From Candidatus Colimorpha merdihippi (GTDB lineage Bacteria > Bacteroidota > Bacteroidia > Bacteroidales > P3), in the NCBI GenBank assembly GCA_018066145.1, contig JAGHRY010000041.1, positions 1 to 32,371 on the forward strand: a stretch of 32,371 nt of DNA, in the 5' to 3' direction. Below the pieces are notes generated by a model that searched no databases, was not told the DNA's origin, and saw only the letters and a program-made list of their open reading frames with translations. This document shows, piece by piece, positions 15,888-23,626 of this stretch (its first letter is position 1; each line of letters begins with the position of its first letter). Both the position numbers and the translations under genes were made by a program.

Positions 15888-17117
15888 ATGAAGAAACTTT
15901 TGATTGCACTTAGCATGGTGGTAGCTTTTGGTACCGCCGCTATGGCACAACAGCCTGCACAGAATGAGGCTAATGAGCAGCATGCTTGCTGCAAGAATCA
16001 CCAAACCCTTAAACAAGCTGACAAGCCTTGCTGCAACGAGGCTAAGGCTACTTGCGCTATGAACGAGCAGCACCAGCAAGCTTGCTGCAAAGAAGGACAG
16101 AATCAGCAGAAAGATTGCTGCAAACAGGCTCAGCCCCAGCACGGCGACTGCTGCAAAGAGGGTCACCACCACCATTTCCATCCTCACGGCAAGGCTATCG
16201 TTTGCATGTTCGAACACCTTGGCGCTACCTCTACCAATAATGGTTGGGAACAGGGCGGTTTCCAGATGGAACGTGCTTACTTGGGCTATCAGTACCAGTT
16301 TGATCCCGCTTGGAGCGCTACCGTTATTCTCGACGCTGCTCAGGGCAACAACGTGAGCATCGATCGCGTGTTTATCAAGAACGCTTTCGTAAAGTATAGC
16401 AAAAATGGATTGACCGTGAGCGCTGGTATCATCCCCACCGTTCAGGGCACCATGGCTGAGAACTGCTGGGGCTACCGCTATGTGGCTCGCAGCATGTACG
16501 ACCTCTATGGCTACGGCAACACTGCTGACCTCGGTTTCAATGTGAAGTACGATTTCTGCGACGTGTTTAGTGCCGACTTTAGCATGCTCAACGGCGAAGG
16601 CTTCCGCAAAATCCAGCTCGATAACGATTATCTCTATGGTTTGAGCCTCACTCTGCGTCCCGTGAAGGGCCTCAGCATTCGCGTTTATGGCGACCTCCAG
16701 ACCCAGGAGCATGACAGCATCATGACTGCTGACACCACCGCTTACACCACCGCTAGAAAGAACCTCCAGGTTTTCGCCGGCTACGATCACAAATATTTCC
16801 GCATTGGTGCTGAATACAACTTCCAGTTCGCCAGCGACTATTATGCAGGTCACACTGCTACCGGCTACAGCATCTATGCTACCGGTAAGGTGACTCCCAA
16901 ACTGAATATCTTCGGCCGTTACGACAATGGCGCTTCCAAGAACAACAGCATTCTGGCTGACACTTGGAGCTATGGCAACAATGGTCAGAATGTTTATTTC
17001 GGTGTGGACTACAACGTTAACAAGGTTGTGTCTTTGGCTCCCGCTATCCAGTACCACATCACTCCTGACAACAGCACCAGCCTTTACGCTTACTTGAGCG
17101 CTAAGATTGCTTTCTAA
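15888..17117 (+). CDS. outer-membrane beta-barrel (porin-like) with Cys-Cys/His-rich N-terminus
   Basis: A 409-residue exported protein. The start at 15888 gives the signal peptide (MKKLLIALSMVVAFGTAAMA); an earlier in-frame start at 15843 would bury it and overlaps the promoter. After cleavage near A20 the next 80 residues are very unusual: CC pairs at 34-35, 48-49, 66-67, 77-78 and 88-89, mostly in a CCK setting with Gln, His and acidic residues, and a His cluster HHHHFHPH at 93-100. The last three CC pairs are exactly 11 residues apart. From about 105 on, alternating strands rich in Tyr, Phe and Gly and a C-terminal Phe (SAKIAF) are typical of an outer-membrane barrel, resembling phosphate-selective (OprO/P-like) porins. 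The Cys/His segment may bind metal, but this is an inference. Codon use suggests high expression. Confidence 0.8.
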   Translation: MKKLLIALSMVVAFGTAAMAQQPAQNEANEQHACCKNHQTLKQADKPCCNEAKATCAMNEQHQQACCKEGQNQQKDCCKQAQPQHGDCCKEGHHHHFHPHGKAIVCMFEHLGATSTNNGWEQGGFQMERAYLGYQYQFDPAWSATVILDAAQGNNVSIDRVFIKNAFVKYSKNGLTVSAGIIPTVQGTMAENCWGYRYVARSMYDLYGYGNTADLGFNVKYDFCDVFSADFSMLNGEGFRKIQLDNDYLYGLSLTLRPVKGLSIRVYGDLQTQEHDSIMTADTTAYTTARKNLQVFAGYDHKYFRIGAEYNFQFASDYYAGHTATGYSIYATGKVTPKLNIFGRYDNGASKNNSILADTWSYGNNGQNVYFGVDYNVNKVVSLAPAIQYHITPDNSTSLYAYLSAKIAF

Positions 17118-17159
17118 TTAGAGATTTTTTTCAGGGATTAGTCCCGAAATAATAAATAC

Positions 17160-17199
17160 AAGCCGGTTTCCGCTATCACGGAACCGGCTTGGTGTTTTC
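17160..17199 (+). terminator. hairpin terminator downstream of the barrel gene
   Basis: AAGCCGGTT(T)CC at 17160-17171 pairs with GGAACCGGCTT at 17180-17190 with a single bulged base and a short loop. It is followed by GGTGTTTTCG, a weak T-run, and lies 42 bases after the stop. Confidence 0.75.
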
Positions 17200-17760
17200 G
17201 TGGACAGAGTCGAAATAAACGATTCGGAACGAAAAAAATGAAAGGAAACTCACGATGCAAGTATCGACTCCAGAAATGCAATAAAGTAGTCCTGCTCATC
17301 ACTTGTAGATCTTCTTAATAACATAACAGAAATCTGTTGGCGGAATCAATTAAACGCGAAAATAATATTTGGCTTATGCAAATATACCGCACATTCGATT
17401 CACCCCTCTCAATTCAGTAACAAAGGGCTTTGATATCACATTTATCCATCCAATTATAATATTTAAGATTCATTTGGATGGATGTAAAGGAGAAACCCCT
17501 CTCACGTTAGACTGAACGAAATTCCTTCAACTGGCCCGGCATATTCACTTTTTGTCTCATTCATAGAATACCCATTCTGGTTCCACACAAAACCCTCCAA
17601 CCATTCTCCCAAATTCGGCAAATACCATAGTAACACAGGGGTAATTCAGGAGTGGCTCCGTCGTTTATCCGTTCCAGAACGGACAAACGACGGACTCACT
17701 ACGGACGTACTCCTGATTTAGTGCTGATTTACAAGGAAATATAGAAAACTTCCAAAAGTT
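17200..17760. other. non-coding stretch with two inverted repeats
   Basis: No gene is apparent. It contains an inverted repeat of ATCCATCCAA (17444-17453) and TTGGATGGAT (17474-17483), the sequence ACCCCTCTC twice (about 17402 and 17495), and the large palindrome at 17646-17716. Base composition is AT-rich and unlike the neighbouring genes. Together with the broken gene to the right it may mark the scar of a mobile or phage element. Confidence 0.5.
17646..17716. repeat. nested palindrome, 18-bp inner stem
   Basis: Inner arms 17657-17674 and 17677-17694 are 18 bases long, complementary except for one position, and almost abut (a 4-base loop after losing the last pair). Outer arms TCAGGAGT (17646-17653) and ACTCCTGA (17709-17716) add eight more pairs. 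No T-run follows on either side. It could be a cruciform, an unusual terminator or a copy of a dispersed palindromic repeat. Confidence 0.7.
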
Positions 17761-17764
17761 GAAC

Positions 17765-18231
17765 GATTATCCCAAATAATGGTAATAAACTGATATACAG
17801 CCATTTCAAGAAACTGCTCACAAGAGCCAAGCAAGAATTGTACAACAACCAAGTGCTAGATTTTGGCAAGCTACCTCAGCTTCCCGAAATGTCTGTCGTG
17901 GCCCAACTGCAAGGAAGGAATTGATATGGTGAAAGGAAACGGTCATAGTAGGACATATACACCCGACACTCAGCAATTCAGCGATAGAAAGGCTGAGTAC
18001 ATAACCAAGTTAGCATCAGGTGAATTCGATACAAACAAGTCCTACTTTTCTGAAATAGGTGGCGGGAATGTTTTGTATATGAAAGATAGAAGATACAAAG
18101 AAGATGAAATGCAAGCAGCAAAAGCGGTTGAAAAATTGGAGGTGAACATAGGTCAGCTGGATGGTTTGCCCCAAAATCCTCGTATTGTAAAGGATAGGGA
18201 ATCAACAAAAAACAAGGTACAAAAACATTAG
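17765..18231 (+). pseudogene. probable broken gene, possible phage or nuclease-domain remnant
   Basis: A 122-residue frame runs to 18231; it has only a TTG start at 17863 or an ATG at 17926 (MVKGNGHSRTYTPDT). Just upstream, in another frame, protein-like sequence without a start codon (KKLLTRAKQELYNNQ, then VLDFGKLPQLPEMSV) runs to a TGA near 17922. The two parts read as one protein broken by a frameshift at about 17915-17925. The second part, with a GGGNVLYMKDRRYKEDE stretch and AAKAVEKL helix, reminds me of the RNase-like domains at the end of phage and toxin proteins, but I am not sure. It then ends without a folded C-terminus. Treated as a remnant; the family assignment is a guess. Confidence 0.4.
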
Positions 18232-18327
18232 AAATCAATTTAGTAGCTATCATACATTAATTCTTCCAACGAGTCATAAAATATATTATTTGAACGCATC
18301 TTTTTCTTCTAATTGGATTTTTTTGTG

Positions 18328-18335
18328 TATTTTTG
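18328..18335 (+). promoter_or_regulatory. candidate -7 box for the CoA-transferase cluster
   Basis: TATTTTTG at 18328-18335 fits TAnnTTTG perfectly. No good TTTG lies at the expected distance upstream, only T-rich sequence. If used, it leaves a leader of about 130 bases before the ATG at 18468. Confidence 0.45.
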
Positions 18336-18467
18336 CATTTTATATTTTGGAAAAAGGCTATTGAGAATAGCTGCCGGCGAGATAGGCGGACAAGCTGATC
18401 AATGATGGCCTTGCGTTCAAAAATAATTGCTACATTGAGCTAGAAAACGCACTAAACGATAGTTACT

Positions 18468-19784
18468 ATGGACATACACTACCATTCTGCAGGAGAAGCT
18501 ATAGCGCAGATCAAGGACGGGGATAACCTGCATTGGCCTTGCGTGGTTGGTGCACCAGAAATGCTGATTGAAGCTCTGGTGCATAGAGCTCAAACGGGCG
18601 AACTGCACCATATTCATATCAGCCATTTGTATACAGAGGGATATGCCGAATATGTGAACCCTCCGTATAATGAGGTGTTCCATTTGGATTCGTATTTCGT
18701 GGGAGGCAATGTGCGAAAAGCTACCTGGGCAGGCTTTGCCGATCATATCCCGTGTTCGTTGAGCCAGGTGCCTGGGATGATAGAAAGCGGATTGCACCCT
18801 TGCGATGTGGTGTTGCTTACCTCTAGCGAAATAGATGAAAACCAGCATCTTTCGCTAGGCACTTCAGTGGACTATATGATTGCAGCCCTTAGCAAGGCCC
18901 GGCTGGCCATCGTGCAAGTTAACAAATATATGCCATTTACGTATGGTGATGCCGAAATGACGCTAGAACCCCATAGTGAAGGCTGTACTCGATATCGTTT
19001 GCGATTGAAGAATGGCGCATCTGTGCCGGCTATGCTGGTGCGTGGTGATAAGGAACTGATTGCTTCGCCTTATCCGCCCCTCACCGAAACGGACTATGCG
19101 ATAGGTCGGCATGTGGCAGAATTAATACCTGATGGCGCAACGCTTCAAATAGGTATCGGTAGCATTCCTTCAGCTGTGTTGGCTCAGTTGGGCGGTCATA
19201 AGGATTTGGGAATTCATTCGGAAATGATGACGGGTGATGTGATTGATTTGGTAGAAAAAGGGGTAATTAACGGTAGCCGCAAGGTGACTGATCCCGGCAA
19301 GATGGTGGCAATGTTCCTGAAAGGAGACCAATGTTTGTATGACTTCATCGACAGAAACAACGACTTGCTGATGATGCGAATGGATTATACCAATAATCCA
19401 TTGGTGATAGCCCAAAATCCCAACGTTGTAGCGCTTAATTCTGCCATAGAAATAGACCTAACAGGTCAGGTTTGCGCAGATTCGGTGGGAAGCAGAATCT
19501 TTTCCGGCAGTGGTGGTCAGCTGGATTTTATGCTAGGCGCATCTATGAGCAAAGGAGGCATCCCCATCATCGCTATGCCCTCGACTACAGCCAAAGGAAA
19601 GAGCAAGATTGTACGGCATCTGACTCAAGGGGCAGGAGTGGTGACTCCGCGCACAATGGTTCACTGGGTTGTAACAGAACATGGTGCAGTGAATCTGTAT
19701 GGAAAAAGTCTGGAAGAGCGCAAACGATTGCTGTTGAGTATTGCCGACCCCAAATCTCGTGAAGAAATAGAGGCAACAGTGTAG
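18468..19784 (+). CDS. acetyl-CoA hydrolase/transferase family (Cat-type CoA-transferase)
   Basis: A 438-residue family I CoA-transferase moving CoA between acyl-CoA and a carboxylate such as acetate, succinate, butyrate or 4-hydroxybutyrate. GIGSIPSAV at 229-237 contributes to the oxyanion and CoA site, and the catalytic glutamate is E252 in GIHSEMMTGDV. FSGSGGQLDF and PSTTAKGKSKIV in the C-terminal half are family motifs, and the final AVNLYGKSLEERKRLL helix is complete. It fits the 4-hydroxybutyrate/acetate CoA-transferase branch, consistent with fermentative metabolism in an anaerobe. The donor and acceptor cannot be fixed from sequence. It is first in a plus-strand run to 23000, but the 49-base gap to the next gene leaves cotranscription open. 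Confidence 0.88.
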   Translation: MDIHYHSAGEAIAQIKDGDNLHWPCVVGAPEMLIEALVHRAQTGELHHIHISHLYTEGYAEYVNPPYNEVFHLDSYFVGGNVRKATWAGFADHIPCSLSQVPGMIESGLHPCDVVLLTSSEIDENQHLSLGTSVDYMIAALSKARLAIVQVNKYMPFTYGDAEMTLEPHSEGCTRYRLRLKNGASVPAMLVRGDKELIASPYPPLTETDYAIGRHVAELIPDGATLQIGIGSIPSAVLAQLGGHKDLGIHSEMMTGDVIDLVEKGVINGSRKVTDPGKMVAMFLKGDQCLYDFIDRNNDLLMMRMDYTNNPLVIAQNPNVVALNSAIEIDLTGQVCADSVGSRIFSGSGGQLDFMLGASMSKGGIPIIAMPSTTAKGKSKIVRHLTQGAGVVTPRTMVHWVVTEHGAVNLYGKSLEERKRLLLSIADPKSREEIEATV

Positions 19785-19833
19785 CCTCACACGTCGAATA
19801 TTGAAATAACACACAAATTAATATATTACAAAC

Positions 19834-20376
19834 ATGAAGAAATTATTTTTTGCCCTTATGGCCGTAGCACTGGCATTGCCTATGTGCGCACAGAACAAGA
19901 AATCAATTAGCAATACAAAGACTACTTCCCAAACAAATGAAAAAAGCAAACAGGAGGCTCTGCCCAAGGTATATGACGAGACCATTAATGCCATGGAACA
20001 GATCGAGCAAGCCCTTGAAGAAGCCCGAGCTACTAATCGCAAGGTAATTTGCCAGGTGGGCGGAAACTGGTGCCCATGGTGCCTTCGTTTTGCCAATTTT
20101 ATCACTACTGATGCCGAAATATCCTCTGTGGTGAAAGAGAATTATGTGTACATCCATGTGAATACTTCGAAAGAAAACAAGAATGAAGAAGCGCTGAAAC
20201 GTTTGGGCAACCCCGGAAGATTCGGGTATCCCGTTTTCGTGATTCTCGATCGCGAGGGCAATGTAATCCATATCCAGAATAGTTCCTATCTGGAGCAAGA
20301 CAAGAGTTACGACCGCAAGAAGGTTCTTGATTTTTTCTTGAACTGGACCGACAAAGCTATTGAAACTCTCAAATAA
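19834..20376 (+). CDS. exported thioredoxin-like protein with CPWC motif
   Basis: A 180-residue periplasmic thioredoxin-fold protein. The signal peptide ends near CAQ at 18-20; a polar Lys/Asn/Gln linker covers about 21-45. The active site is WCPWC at 79-83 (C80, C83) after CQVGGN, as in the DUF255/thioredoxin_7 group. A YPVFVILDREGNV strand-turn carries the cis-Pro. Its function is probably disulfide reduction of exported proteins. It ends eight bases before the EEP lipoprotein start, so the two are probably cotranscribed. Confidence 0.8.
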   Translation: MKKLFFALMAVALALPMCAQNKKSISNTKTTSQTNEKSKQEALPKVYDETINAMEQIEQALEEARATNRKVICQVGGNWCPWCLRFANFITTDAEISSVVKENYVYIHVNTSKENKNEEALKRLGNPGRFGYPVFVILDREGNVIHIQNSSYLEQDKSYDRKKVLDFFLNWTDKAIETLK

Positions 20377-20383
20377 TATTATA

Positions 20384-21223
20384 ATGAAAAGATTGATTTG
20401 GCTGGGTTTTGTTGCGGTGATGCTCATGACCAGCTGCAATACATCACAGAGAAACAAGCTGCCAATGCTGCGCGTGATGTCGTTTAACATTCGCAATAGC
20501 GGGGCGTGGGAACAAGACGGCGACAACGACTGGAATCATAGGCGCAAGTCAGTGGCTTTTATGTTGCTGGCCGAACACCCCGACGCTTTGGGAATGCAAG
20601 AAATGCTCCCTGACCAATTGGCCTATTTGGATAGCATTCTGGCGAATAAGTACGACCGCATTGGCGTAGGACGCGACGATGGAATGAATGAGGGTGAGAA
20701 TATGTGTATCTATTACAGACGTGATCGTTTAGAATTGTTGGACTGGCAGACCAAATGGCTGAGTGAGACTCCCGACAGCGTATCGTTTGGATGGGATGCC
20801 GCCTGCCGCCGTACAGTAACTATAGCCCATTTTCGTGACCGAGTCAGTAGCGATGATTTCGTATATATGAATACCCACTTGGACCATATGGGCAAAGAGG
20901 CAAGGCGTAATTCGGTGCTGCTGCTGGCCGCTTGGGCCGACGAGTATGATTGTCCGGTGCTGCTGGGCGGCGATATGAATTCAGACCTTACCGATAGTAT
21001 TTTCTTGCCCCTTCAAGACCACGACCTGCTGTCGGCACGCAAAGAGAGCATTGCTTCAGATACGGCGCTCACGTACAATGGTTATGGAAAAGATCGTGCA
21101 TCGAGGATAGACCATTTCTTTGTGAAAGATTGGAAGGTGCTGAGTTTTAGAACGATGAAAGGAAACTATGGTGTTCCGTATATCTCGGACCACTATCCTG
21201 TGATGGTAGAAATAGCATTATGA
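20384..21223 (+). CDS. lipoprotein of the endonuclease/exonuclease/phosphatase family
   Basis: A 279-residue predicted lipoprotein (lipobox MTSC, C18). The ATG at 20384 is preferred over 20360, which would put charged residues before the signal. The fold motifs are all present: N35 in MSFNIRN, E73 in MQEM, H165 in NTHLDH, D197 and N199 in GGDMNS, and the C-terminal D-H pair in SDHYPV. This is the Mg2+-dependent hydrolase group cutting phosphodiester or phosphoester bonds; surface Bacteroidota members may act on nucleic acid, sphingomyelin-like lipids or inositol phosphates. The substrate is not clear. The stop overlaps the next gene by four bases (ATGA). Confidence 0.87.
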   Translation: MKRLIWLGFVAVMLMTSCNTSQRNKLPMLRVMSFNIRNSGAWEQDGDNDWNHRRKSVAFMLLAEHPDALGMQEMLPDQLAYLDSILANKYDRIGVGRDDGMNEGENMCIYYRRDRLELLDWQTKWLSETPDSVSFGWDAACRRTVTIAHFRDRVSSDDFVYMNTHLDHMGKEARRNSVLLLAAWADEYDCPVLLGGDMNSDLTDSIFLPLQDHDLLSARKESIASDTALTYNGYGKDRASRIDHFFVKDWKVLSFRTMKGNYGVPYISDHYPVMVEIAL

Positions 21224-22308
21224 ATACAACTGCCGCTCACAATAATAGAATACAGTGGATAGACGCTATGCGAGGCGTGACCATGATACTTGTGGTATTC
21301 TCACATGTGCAGGTTTCGTCGTTAGGAATGACGCAGAGCATTGTGAACAATTTCTTCTCGATGTTTCGAATGCCTCTGTTCTTTTTTGTGAGCGGCTTTA
21401 TAGCTTTTCGCCCCAAACTTTGGAACTGGGGCGAATATGGCAGACAAATCGGACACAAAATTAGAGTCCAGTTGTTGCCAATGATGTTCTTTGGCCTCTT
21501 GTACGCTGCCGTCGTTTTTACACATAAATATCATTGTTCTATACCGATAGCTTTCAAGTGTTTTTTGATGGATCGTACTCATTTGGGCTATTGGTTTACG
21601 GAGGCGCTGCTGCTGATGTTTGCAATATATTACACGATAGAACTGATGTTTCGCAACAGACCCAATTCGGTACCATGGATCATGGCTGGGGTTGCGGGTG
21701 TGTGCTATCTGCTATCGTTGCCTGGTGTTCATTTCTATTCTCAATGGGTTCTCACTCGGGCGTTGAGTTTGCAGCAGATGCTTTTGTATTTTCAGTTTTT
21801 CGTTATCGGTAATATCTTTGCACGACATCAGGCCGAGTTGTTGCCCAAGTTGCAAATAAAGGCTGTGTGTTGGGGGATCGTGTGTGTTTTTGTGCTATTG
21901 TTTTTGGCCTACAGGGGGATGGCTGAAATGAATTTGCATTCGGCCGTGTATAAGGTGGTGAATAAAGTGTTGCTGGAGTGTGTTCGCTTATTCGGCATGG
22001 CGTCCATGGTAGCGCTATTCTGCAAATATAAGACAGCCTTTGCAAGCAACCGAGGATTTGGACGGAGCATCCAGTTTGTAGGTCGTCGCACTCTCGACAT
22101 TTACTTGATGCATTTCTTTTTGCTGCCTCTAGTGAAAGTGGCTGGCAATTGGCTCGATTTTGACGTCAATGTAGTGGTGCTGACGTTGTTTTGTTTCGTT
22201 GTAGCTATAGCTATCTCGGCCATTTGTTTAGGCGTAGGTCAGTTGGTCCGCTGCTGGCCCATGCTGGCTCATATAATTTTGGGAGCGAAACTGCCGGAAA
22301 AATCATGA
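21220..22308 (+). CDS. acyltransferase-3 family membrane protein
   Basis: A 362-residue integral membrane acyltransferase of the OafA/WecH type, with about ten hydrophobic segments. The family signature is at the N-terminus: RIQWIDAMRGVTMILVVFSHV (about 10-30; His 29), followed by an FRMPLFFFVSGF segment with the conserved Arg. Such enzymes acetylate or acylate a surface glycan or lipid using a membrane-crossing acyl donor. It is translationally coupled to the genes on both sides (ATGA overlaps at 21220-21223 and 22305-22308). No partner glycan genes are nearby, so the target is unknown. Confidence 0.88.
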   Translation: MNTTAAHNNRIQWIDAMRGVTMILVVFSHVQVSSLGMTQSIVNNFFSMFRMPLFFFVSGFIAFRPKLWNWGEYGRQIGHKIRVQLLPMMFFGLLYAAVVFTHKYHCSIPIAFKCFLMDRTHLGYWFTEALLLMFAIYYTIELMFRNRPNSVPWIMAGVAGVCYLLSLPGVHFYSQWVLTRALSLQQMLLYFQFFVIGNIFARHQAELLPKLQIKAVCWGIVCVFVLLFLAYRGMAEMNLHSAVYKVVNKVLLECVRLFGMASMVALFCKYKTAFASNRGFGRSIQFVGRRTLDIYLMHFFLLPLVKVAGNWLDFDVNVVVLTLFCFVVAIAISAICLGVGQLVRCWPMLAHIILGAKLPEKS

Positions 22309-23000
22309 TTCGTATTCTATTTGCCCCTCTGCAAGGCATTACTGATGCAAAATTCCGCTCATGGCATTTTTATAACAAAGGAGGAGTGGATGAGTATTAT
22401 ACGCCTTTTGTTCGATTGGAAAAAGGTCGTATTCGCGAAAAGGACCGGCGTGATCTTTTGCCCGAACGCAACAAAGGCATACCTACCGTCCCGCAGGTGA
22501 TAGCACGAGATAGAGAAGAGTTTGCCCGACTTTGTGATGCTGTACAAAAGTTGGGATGGAACAGGGTGGATTTGAACATGGGTTGCCCTTATCCGATGCA
22601 ATATAACGGAGGAAGAGGTTCCGGGTTGCTGCCACATCCCGATAGGGTTCAATCTATCTTTGACGAAATGCATCAGCGAAAGGATGTGGTTTTTTCAATC
22701 AAAATGCGTCTTGGACTTCATGATAGACATGAGTGTATAACTTTGCTTCCGCTGATTAATGAGGCTCCTCTAGCTTTGGTAACCATGCATCCCCGATTGG
22801 GTATTCAGCAATACAAGGGCGAGGTTGATATGGAGACTTTTGACATGTTTTATCAGGATTGCGACCAACCAATATGCTACAACGGCGACATAAAAGGATA
22901 TGAAGATATAGTTAGAATCCAGAAACAGTATCCTAAACTATCAGCCATAATGATAGGACGTGCATTGGTGGAACAAGCACGAGATGGCCGAGTAAAGTAA
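22305..23000 (+). CDS. short tRNA-dihydrouridine synthase (Dus) family protein
   Basis: A 231-residue FMN-dependent reductase of the Dus family, which turns uridine to dihydrouridine in tRNA. Visible motifs are FAPLQGITD at the N-terminus, the catalytic Cys in LNMGCPYP (C94), SIKMRLG with K133, TMHPR with H162 and R164 where most Dus have HGR, CYNGDI for the FMN phosphate at 191-196, and MIGRA at 216-220. The chain stops soon after the barrel, so the C-terminal four-helix tRNA-binding domain of normal Dus (about 310-330 residues) is missing. It starts with the ATGA overlap with the acyltransferase stop. It may be a compact Dus or one with a different RNA target. Confidence 0.85.
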   Translation: MIRILFAPLQGITDAKFRSWHFYNKGGVDEYYTPFVRLEKGRIREKDRRDLLPERNKGIPTVPQVIARDREEFARLCDAVQKLGWNRVDLNMGCPYPMQYNGGRGSGLLPHPDRVQSIFDEMHQRKDVVFSIKMRLGLHDRHECITLLPLINEAPLALVTMHPRLGIQQYKGEVDMETFDMFYQDCDQPICYNGDIKGYEDIVRIQKQYPKLSAIMIGRALVEQARDGRVK

Positions 23001-23062
23001 ACTGTTTGTATGGAGTAGGCACCACTGTTGATTATTCTTCACTCAGCTTGCATAAGTAATAT

Positions 23063-23626
23063 TTAAGCCAGCAAATGCTCCAGAAGGGTGTATGTGCCTA
23101 AACTAATAAGTACTAGGCCTGCAAGGAATGTGGCTGTCTTTTCTGGTACGGGAACGTTGCGTTTACCTAAGAATATGCCCAATATTGATACAAGAAAGGT
23201 GACGATGAAAATAACAAGTACTGCCATGAAAATTTCCTTAAGGGTGCTATTGAGTCCGAATCCGATTCCAACAACAAAAGCATCGATACTGGTAGCCATA
23301 CCCAAAAGGCACATGATGCCGAATCGGGTAACGTCCAATTGCTTATCTTCATCATTAGCATGGAAGGCATCCCATATCATTTTACCACCAACAATAAGTA
23401 AAAGTCCGAAGGCCACCCAGTGGTCGATAGATTCTACAACTTGTTTGAATGCGCTGCCGAGTAAGGCGCCCAACAGAGGAAAGGCTCCTTGCATGAATCC
23501 GAACACCAGCGCCATGAGCAGTCCTGTGCGATAAGGCATTTTGCTACGGAATGCACTGGTAGTAGATACCACTAGGCTGTCGACGCATAGCGCCATGGCC
23601 AAAACAAAAGCTTCGGTTAATGACAT
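23063..23626 (-). CDS. mntP: MntP-type manganese efflux pump
   Basis: A 187-residue polytopic membrane protein with six segments, exporting Mn2+. The two conserved Asp-containing membrane motifs are ALCVDSL (D16) and GMATSIDAFVVG (D115), hallmark of MntP. Length equals the family's. It overlaps the end of terC by ten bases (start 23626, terC stop at 23617), showing translational coupling. The Mn2+-riboswitch leader ahead of terC should control it also. The gene ends close to the convergent dus end with no clear terminator between. Confidence 0.92.
   Translation of the reverse strand: MSLTEAFVLAMALCVDSLVVSTTSAFRSKMPYRTGLLMALVFGFMQGAFPLLGALLGSAFKQVVESIDHWVAFGLLLIVGGKMIWDAFHANDEDKQLDVTRFGIMCLLGMATSIDAFVVGIGFGLNSTLKEIFMAVLVIFIVTFLVSILGIFLGKRNVPVPEKTATFLAGLVLISLGTYTLLEHLLA

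Noticed and set aside
15858-17057. A 399-residue open frame antisense to the barrel gene
   Set aside because: It mirrors the biased codon use of the real gene, is Val/Ala/Ile/His-rich without any fold-like pattern, and lacks a promoter.
23001-23062. Terminator between the convergent dus and mntP genes
   Set aside because: No stable stem with a T-run is visible in either direction.
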